Below the pieces are notes generated by a model. It was not told where the DNA came from. It searched no databases and worked only from the letters and a program-made list of their open reading frames with translations. Below, in pieces: positions 18,501 through 20,272 of a stretch of DNA of 20,272 nt (position 1 is its first letter; each line of letters begins with the position of its first letter). Made by a program: the position numbers and the translations under genes. This DNA comes from Goniomonas avonlea (Eukaryota; Cryptophyceae; Goniomonadida; Goniomonadaceae), in contig QUTJ01031804.1 of assembly GCA_003573635.1 (NCBI GenBank), forward strand, positions 1-20,272, read 5' to 3'.

Positions 18501-19707
18501 CCCCTAGACGCCGGACGGTAAACCGAAACCCTGAGCTCGTGTTGCCCTTTTTAGATCACGGGAATTACTCGGGTTACTCGGGTGTCGCAGCTGTCAGTTG
18601 CCCCACTGTAACTCGCAGCCGCACCTCGCACCACTGTAACTCGCAACCGTACCTCGCACCACTGTAACTTGCAGCTGTAACTCGCACAACAGAGTTGCCG
18701 AACTGCAGGCTCAACTTCAAGACCATTTGCAAACCAAACAGGAGCTCGCTCAGTTCAAGTAAGTTTCTCTGTCCCTTTGCCAAGAGCCATGGCTCCTACT
18801 CCTCGCCCTCTCTCTCTCGCCCGGTTATCACCTCTCACACTTACTCTCGTCTACTTAAAACATGCAATTCGTTCTCTCTCTCTCGCGCGCGGGCGGCGCG
18901 GCGACAACCCAGAAGACTTACTCTCGTCTCGTGTCATCACCCACCAGAGCTCGTCGTGTTGTCACGCATTGCTCGTTTTCGTAGTGTGAGACGCACTTAG
19001 GCAGTCACCGGGTCTCTCTGCTCTGCAACTTGTCTCTTATAGTTGCGCAGGGAGCAAGCCTCGACCTTGGAGACGGTGATCCGCGAGCGCACACGCGTGG
19101 AAGAGGCTGAGCGGCGAGCACGGGAATCCAAGCGCTTGCAGGAAACCCAAATGCGTGAGAAACTCAGTGCTCGTGAAGACGCTCTGCAGACCCAAGTGCT
19201 CAGACTCGAACGCCTCCTCAATGTAAGCTCTCCGGGTGTAGGGTTTAGGTCTGCATATCCACCCCTGTGGTGTTCATAGTCTCTTTTCTAAACTGAGAGC
19301 AACGAGCAGGAGAAGGAAGCGGCGTTGCTTCAGCAAGACGCAGACTGGCGCAAGCAGCAAGATGTGTGGGTCAAGGCTGACGAGGCGTTACGAGAAGACA
19401 TGCGCATTGCGCTCGCTCAAGCCCGGTCGCATTCCTCAGATCTTGTCACCAAGGTACACTTTCCTGATGCCATCGTTCAACTGCAGTTCTCGGCGGGGCA
19501 AACATGATCATGGGTGCATGAACTCCTCACCCAGTCATCATCGGCAGTGGCTCACATTCGGCCCAGGTGGTGCAAGGCGACGTGAATGGGAAGCAGTTGG
19601 CAGCAGCTCAGTTACGGGTGAAGCAGTTGGAGGCGGAACTCTCCTCACTGGCACACCTCCGACCCAAGCCTTTGTCGTCAGAGTTTAGGACCCCTCAGCA
19701 CGCATGA
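6563..19707 (+). CDS. Giant coiled-coil protein, 26 exons, about 2078 residues
   Basis: ATG is at 6563 and TGA at 19705-19707. The hand-built exon chain (listed separately) has GT-AG introns, matching phase at all 25 junctions and a total of 6237 nt. The product is almost entirely Ala/Glu/Gln/Arg/Leu-rich heptad coiled coil. Landmarks are a phospho-site-like triple QSP block (residues 203-214, ending SPHRK), five 16-residue repeats (about 444-523), an Ala-rich stretch (about 1093-1117), and a hinge with SPRVN twice plus a long acidic run (about 1780-1875). The C-terminus is short and non-helical (RPKPLSSEFRTPQHA). There is no motor, transmembrane or catalytic domain. Golgin, centrosomal, basal-body and cytoskeletal linker proteins look like this, but I cannot assign a family. 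It is the only gene in this 13-kb stretch. Confidence 0.8.
8204..8344. repeat. ~50-bp intronic repeat, coiled-coil gene intron 3
   Basis: GCAGCCTG begins diverged units at 8204, 8255 and 8305, each followed by TGCGAACCTGCTC-like and CACTTGCAAGTGTT-like blocks. A weaker partial copy lies near 8170. Each unit has an acceptor-like (T)CTGGCAG, and the array ends at the true acceptor CTCTGCAG before exon 4. Confidence 0.75.
8460..8700 (+). repeat. 48-bp coding repeat, five copies, in exon 4
   Basis: Five imperfect 16-residue units of the type EEVAKVRAEEREKLKE follow each other in the coding frame. The unit is 48 bp, so the frame is kept. Variation falls at the charged positions, while the Val and Leu core positions are more constant. 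This extends the coiled coil with a highly charged, probably single-helix-like rod. Confidence 0.85.
9029..9162. repeat. 72-bp tandem duplication, intron 4
   Basis: AATCGCCTGTACTGCTGCAC occurs at 9029 and 9101. Both copies continue with GTTGGCACGGCCGCACAC. The second is shortened internally. Confidence 0.85.
9321..9460. repeat. 62-bp duplication spanning the exon 5 acceptor
   Basis: The acceptor and the first codons of exon 5 (GGCTAACAGTGCGCGGCAG followed by GAGGAGGCGCGGCAGGAGG) occur twice, with exon starts at 9350 and 9412. The offset of 62 bp is not a multiple of 3. Only the second acceptor leads into the long coding frame; the first frame stops at 9508. The first copy is therefore a decoy acceptor or a relic. 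Confidence 0.85.
9741..9885. repeat. Alternating 27/25-bp minisatellite, intron 5
   Basis: Six units share GCTCTTGAC. Most then read TCTGGTCATTGTG, and they alternate between forms with and without an AAG insertion. The first unit is short and the last is diverged. This gives a 52-bp higher-order period. Confidence 0.9.
10720..11150. repeat. 42-bp minisatellite, eight identical units plus partial copies, intron 7
   Basis: Eight apparently identical 42-bp units run from about 10786, after one or two diverged units, and end in a partial copy just before the exon 8 acceptor. Each unit contains the perfect hairpin CACCCTC-CGCC-GAGGGTG. Because 42 is a multiple of 3, all frames stay open on both strands, producing spurious ORFs of up to 264 codons. 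Confidence 0.95.
11590..11850. repeat. ~55-60 bp repeat, four to five copies, intron 9
   Basis: Units combine runs of TGTCATG with GTAGTGCGAAGCTGCAGCAA and a CTCCAACTGCCGCCG-like linker. The number of TGTCATG steps differs between units, so this is a repeat within a repeat. Confidence 0.85.
12350..12490. repeat. ~42-47 bp repeat, three copies, intron 10
   Basis: GCGACATGG or GCGAGATGG recurs at 12352, 12392 and 12439, each time followed by a GTGGAAGGTGATG-like block. The array ends shortly before the acceptor of exon 11. Confidence 0.8.
13884..13990. repeat. 27-bp repeat, about four copies, intron 13
   Basis: The unit is of the form GCTTCTGTCTCGATATTGCCT with a short linker. Drift increases toward the right end. 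Confidence 0.85.
14404..14440. repeat. 9-bp repeat TCTTTGACC, four copies, intron 14
   Basis: Four direct copies of TCTTTGACC, the last changed at its end, lie just before the exon 15 acceptor. They may double as its pyrimidine tract. Confidence 0.9.
14967..15125. repeat. Dispersed GAGCGAGTGTCGC repeats, intron 16
   Basis: GTGTGAGAGCGAGTGTCGC recurs at about 14967 and 15049, and as GTGTGCGAGCGAGTGTCGC at 15096. The start of exon 17 (GAGCGCGAGTGTGCACAC) is a diverged member of the same family. Confidence 0.75.
15132..15248. repeat. Partial duplication of exon 17 inside intron 16
   Basis: The 36-nt segments 15132-15167 and 15213-15248 differ at one base. The right copy is coding exon 17 (ACSEHKSEQLALT); the left copy is upstream of the acceptor at 15187. 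The offset is 81 bp, which keeps the frame, and the frame is open through both copies. Inclusion of both copies in some transcripts is possible but would need an acceptor of a different phase. Confidence 0.85.
15773..15899. repeat. 64-bp duplication spanning the exon 19 acceptor
   Basis: Copy 1 (15773-15836) and copy 2 (15837-15899) both contain CTTCTCTCCAAGGGTGTCG and end with GGTCATGCCGCTGGTCGCGC. The last 24 nt of copy 2 are the first coding bases of exon 19. Copy 1 has its own AG (15810-15811), but its use would change the reading frame. Confidence 0.85.
16530..16735. repeat. 18-bp minisatellite, about eleven copies, intron 20
   Basis: The unit is GGACTGTGTTGACACGTT, with A/G variation in GTTG(A/G)CAC and GG(A/G)C. 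Degenerate relatives, with GTGTGGCACATAGG-type inserts, continue to about 17110 and make up most of the 699-bp intron. Confidence 0.9.
17340..17740 (+). repeat. G-rich degenerate repeats, intron 21
   Basis: The plus (transcript) strand holds many GGGG runs, for example GGGGGGGGTTTGGG and GTGGTGGTGGTGGGGG. They are mixed with recurring TGCCCTCATGATGG and GTGTCTTGATG blocks. Four or more G-runs lie close together at several places, so RNA or DNA G-quadruplexes are plausible. Confidence 0.75.
18472..18506 (-). repeat. Short telomere-like CCCTAAA run, intron 22
   Basis: Two to three imperfect CCTAAACCCTAAA units (TTTAGGG on the minus strand) occur inside the intron, with a further AAACCGAAACCC at about 18520. 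This is the same motif class as at 1138-1457. Confidence 0.7.
18590..18690. repeat. ~33-bp repeat, about three copies, intron 22
   Basis: CACTGTAACTCGCA(A/G)CCG followed by (T/C)ACCTCGCAC recurs three times. The last copy drifts into the acceptor of exon 23. Confidence 0.75.
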
Positions 19708-20272
19708 TCTCCGAGAAGATCAATTGTTATTCACACCTAATGTGTGACATTTTGAGGCGAATTCGCGATTGACGGGTGGCGCTTGACCCCCTGTTCCCGT
19801 GTTTCTTTGCATGTACAATAACACCCTTTTATGAGCCTAGGAGTTTGTACTGGAGGTTTCAGGACAGTTGTAATGCGGGAACACCTGGCAGTGTCGCCAA
19901 AACCTTGCATTGTGAGCCACAAGTGCAGATGTTCGAATGTCCGCATTATCAAGGTATACACTCATATAGGGTTAATTCGAAGAGCCAAACACAATCATAC
20001 ACTAACTAAGAAAAAATATATGGGAACAAGATCCACATGATCCAACAAATTACTTTTAAGGGTTCAGGGTTCAGGGGCGGAGCAAAAACTACTGGTTTAC
20101 ACCTTAGGCAACTTGAAGCTAGGGTCCTTTAAACTCATGGTCACTGCCCCCCATCGCTGCCTTCATCGGCCTTATCACCAGCCACGCTGTTGATCAGACA
20201 CCATGTTCCAGGCTTCCTTGGGGAAATTACTTGTTGCACAGCCAGAGTTATCGTGGATAAGGCGGTCGAAAC
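19708..20272. other. 3' flank of the coiled-coil gene, no assigned gene
   Basis: No AATAAA was found soon after the stop. The region is more AT-rich than the gene. A stretch at 19831-19952 reads openly and ends AAG|GTATAC, a possible exon of an unknown plus-strand gene. A GGTTCAGGGTTCAGGG telomere-like run lies at 20060-20075. At 20175-20270 the minus strand is open and codon-like, running in from the right edge to a TGA. It reads NSGCATSNFPKEAWNMVSDQ and may be the C-terminal end of a neighbouring gene. I cannot name any of these. Confidence 0.35.

Larger units (their letters stand above)
6563..19707 (+). other. Exon table of the coiled-coil gene
   Basis: Exons: 6563-7432, 7519-7617, 7842-8087, 8345-9010, 9412-9726, 9997-10260, 10371-10503, 11160-11260, 11414-11505, 12009-12327, 12515-12619, 12740-13453, 13522-13753, 14108-14283, 14452-14559, 14826-14939, 15187-15303, 15438-15566, 15876-16069, 16400-16457, 17157-17291, 17803-18329, 18693-18758, 19051-19222, 19310-19453, 19567-19707. 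Introns are phase 0 in 19 cases, phase 1 after exons 7 and 13, and phase 2 after exons 9, 19, 22 and 23. Least certain is exon 8. The chosen frame fits the strong donor GAG|GTGACA, but another frame from 11182 reads more like coiled coil and needs a weaker donor. Exon 21 could start at 17157 or 17163, and exon 13 at 13522 or, less well, 13502. A further small exon near 9888-9962 is possible but would leave a 34-bp intron. Confidence 0.7.

Overview
The window comes from a nuclear genome of a microbial eukaryote that I cannot place further. Genes are split by GT-AG introns, some only about 47-50 bp long, and they lie tightly packed on both strands. TAA, TAG and TGA are all used as stops. Introns are full of minisatellites and of degenerate TTTAGGG-like telomere-type motifs. 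I see no rRNA, tRNA, CRISPR array, transposase or viral gene.

Layout. At 1-2101 lies the 3' part, perhaps all, of a small EF-hand calcium-binding gene (+) whose introns hold four different repeat arrays. A single-exon gene at 2223-2789 (-) encodes a stand-alone eIF5 C-terminal (W2) domain. It shares a 107 bp divergent promoter, marked by a perfect 11+11 bp inverted repeat, with a three-exon membrane protein gene at 2897-3752 (+). A likely two-exon gene of unknown function at 3662-4053 (-) overlaps the 3' end of that membrane protein gene. A 7-bp tandem array at 4241-4387 precedes a single-exon poly-Q/PDZ protein gene at 4612-5547 (+). A three-exon gene at 5968-6308 (-) encodes an 81-residue CxxC-H-H zinc-finger protein of the small plant-type (At2g23090-like, 4F5-related) family. 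It is divergent from the gene that fills the rest of the window.

The main feature is one gene at 6563-19707 (+). I resolve it into 26 exons whose splice phases agree at every junction and which sum to 6237 nt, a 2078-residue protein that is almost entirely coiled coil. I do not recognise it as a named family. Its exons take up under half of the locus. Most longer introns carry their own minisatellite, with units of 9 to 72 bp and sequences not shared between introns. At three exons the acceptor and/or exon start has been duplicated back into the preceding intron. This looks like ongoing local tandem duplication around splice acceptors, and it is the most unusual signal in the window.

The genes do not form an obvious pathway: calcium sensing, translation initiation, membrane, scaffold (PDZ) and coiled-coil structural proteins sit side by side. 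The exon models were built by hand from ORF continuity, coiled-coil character, GT/AG sites and phase; transcript data were not available.
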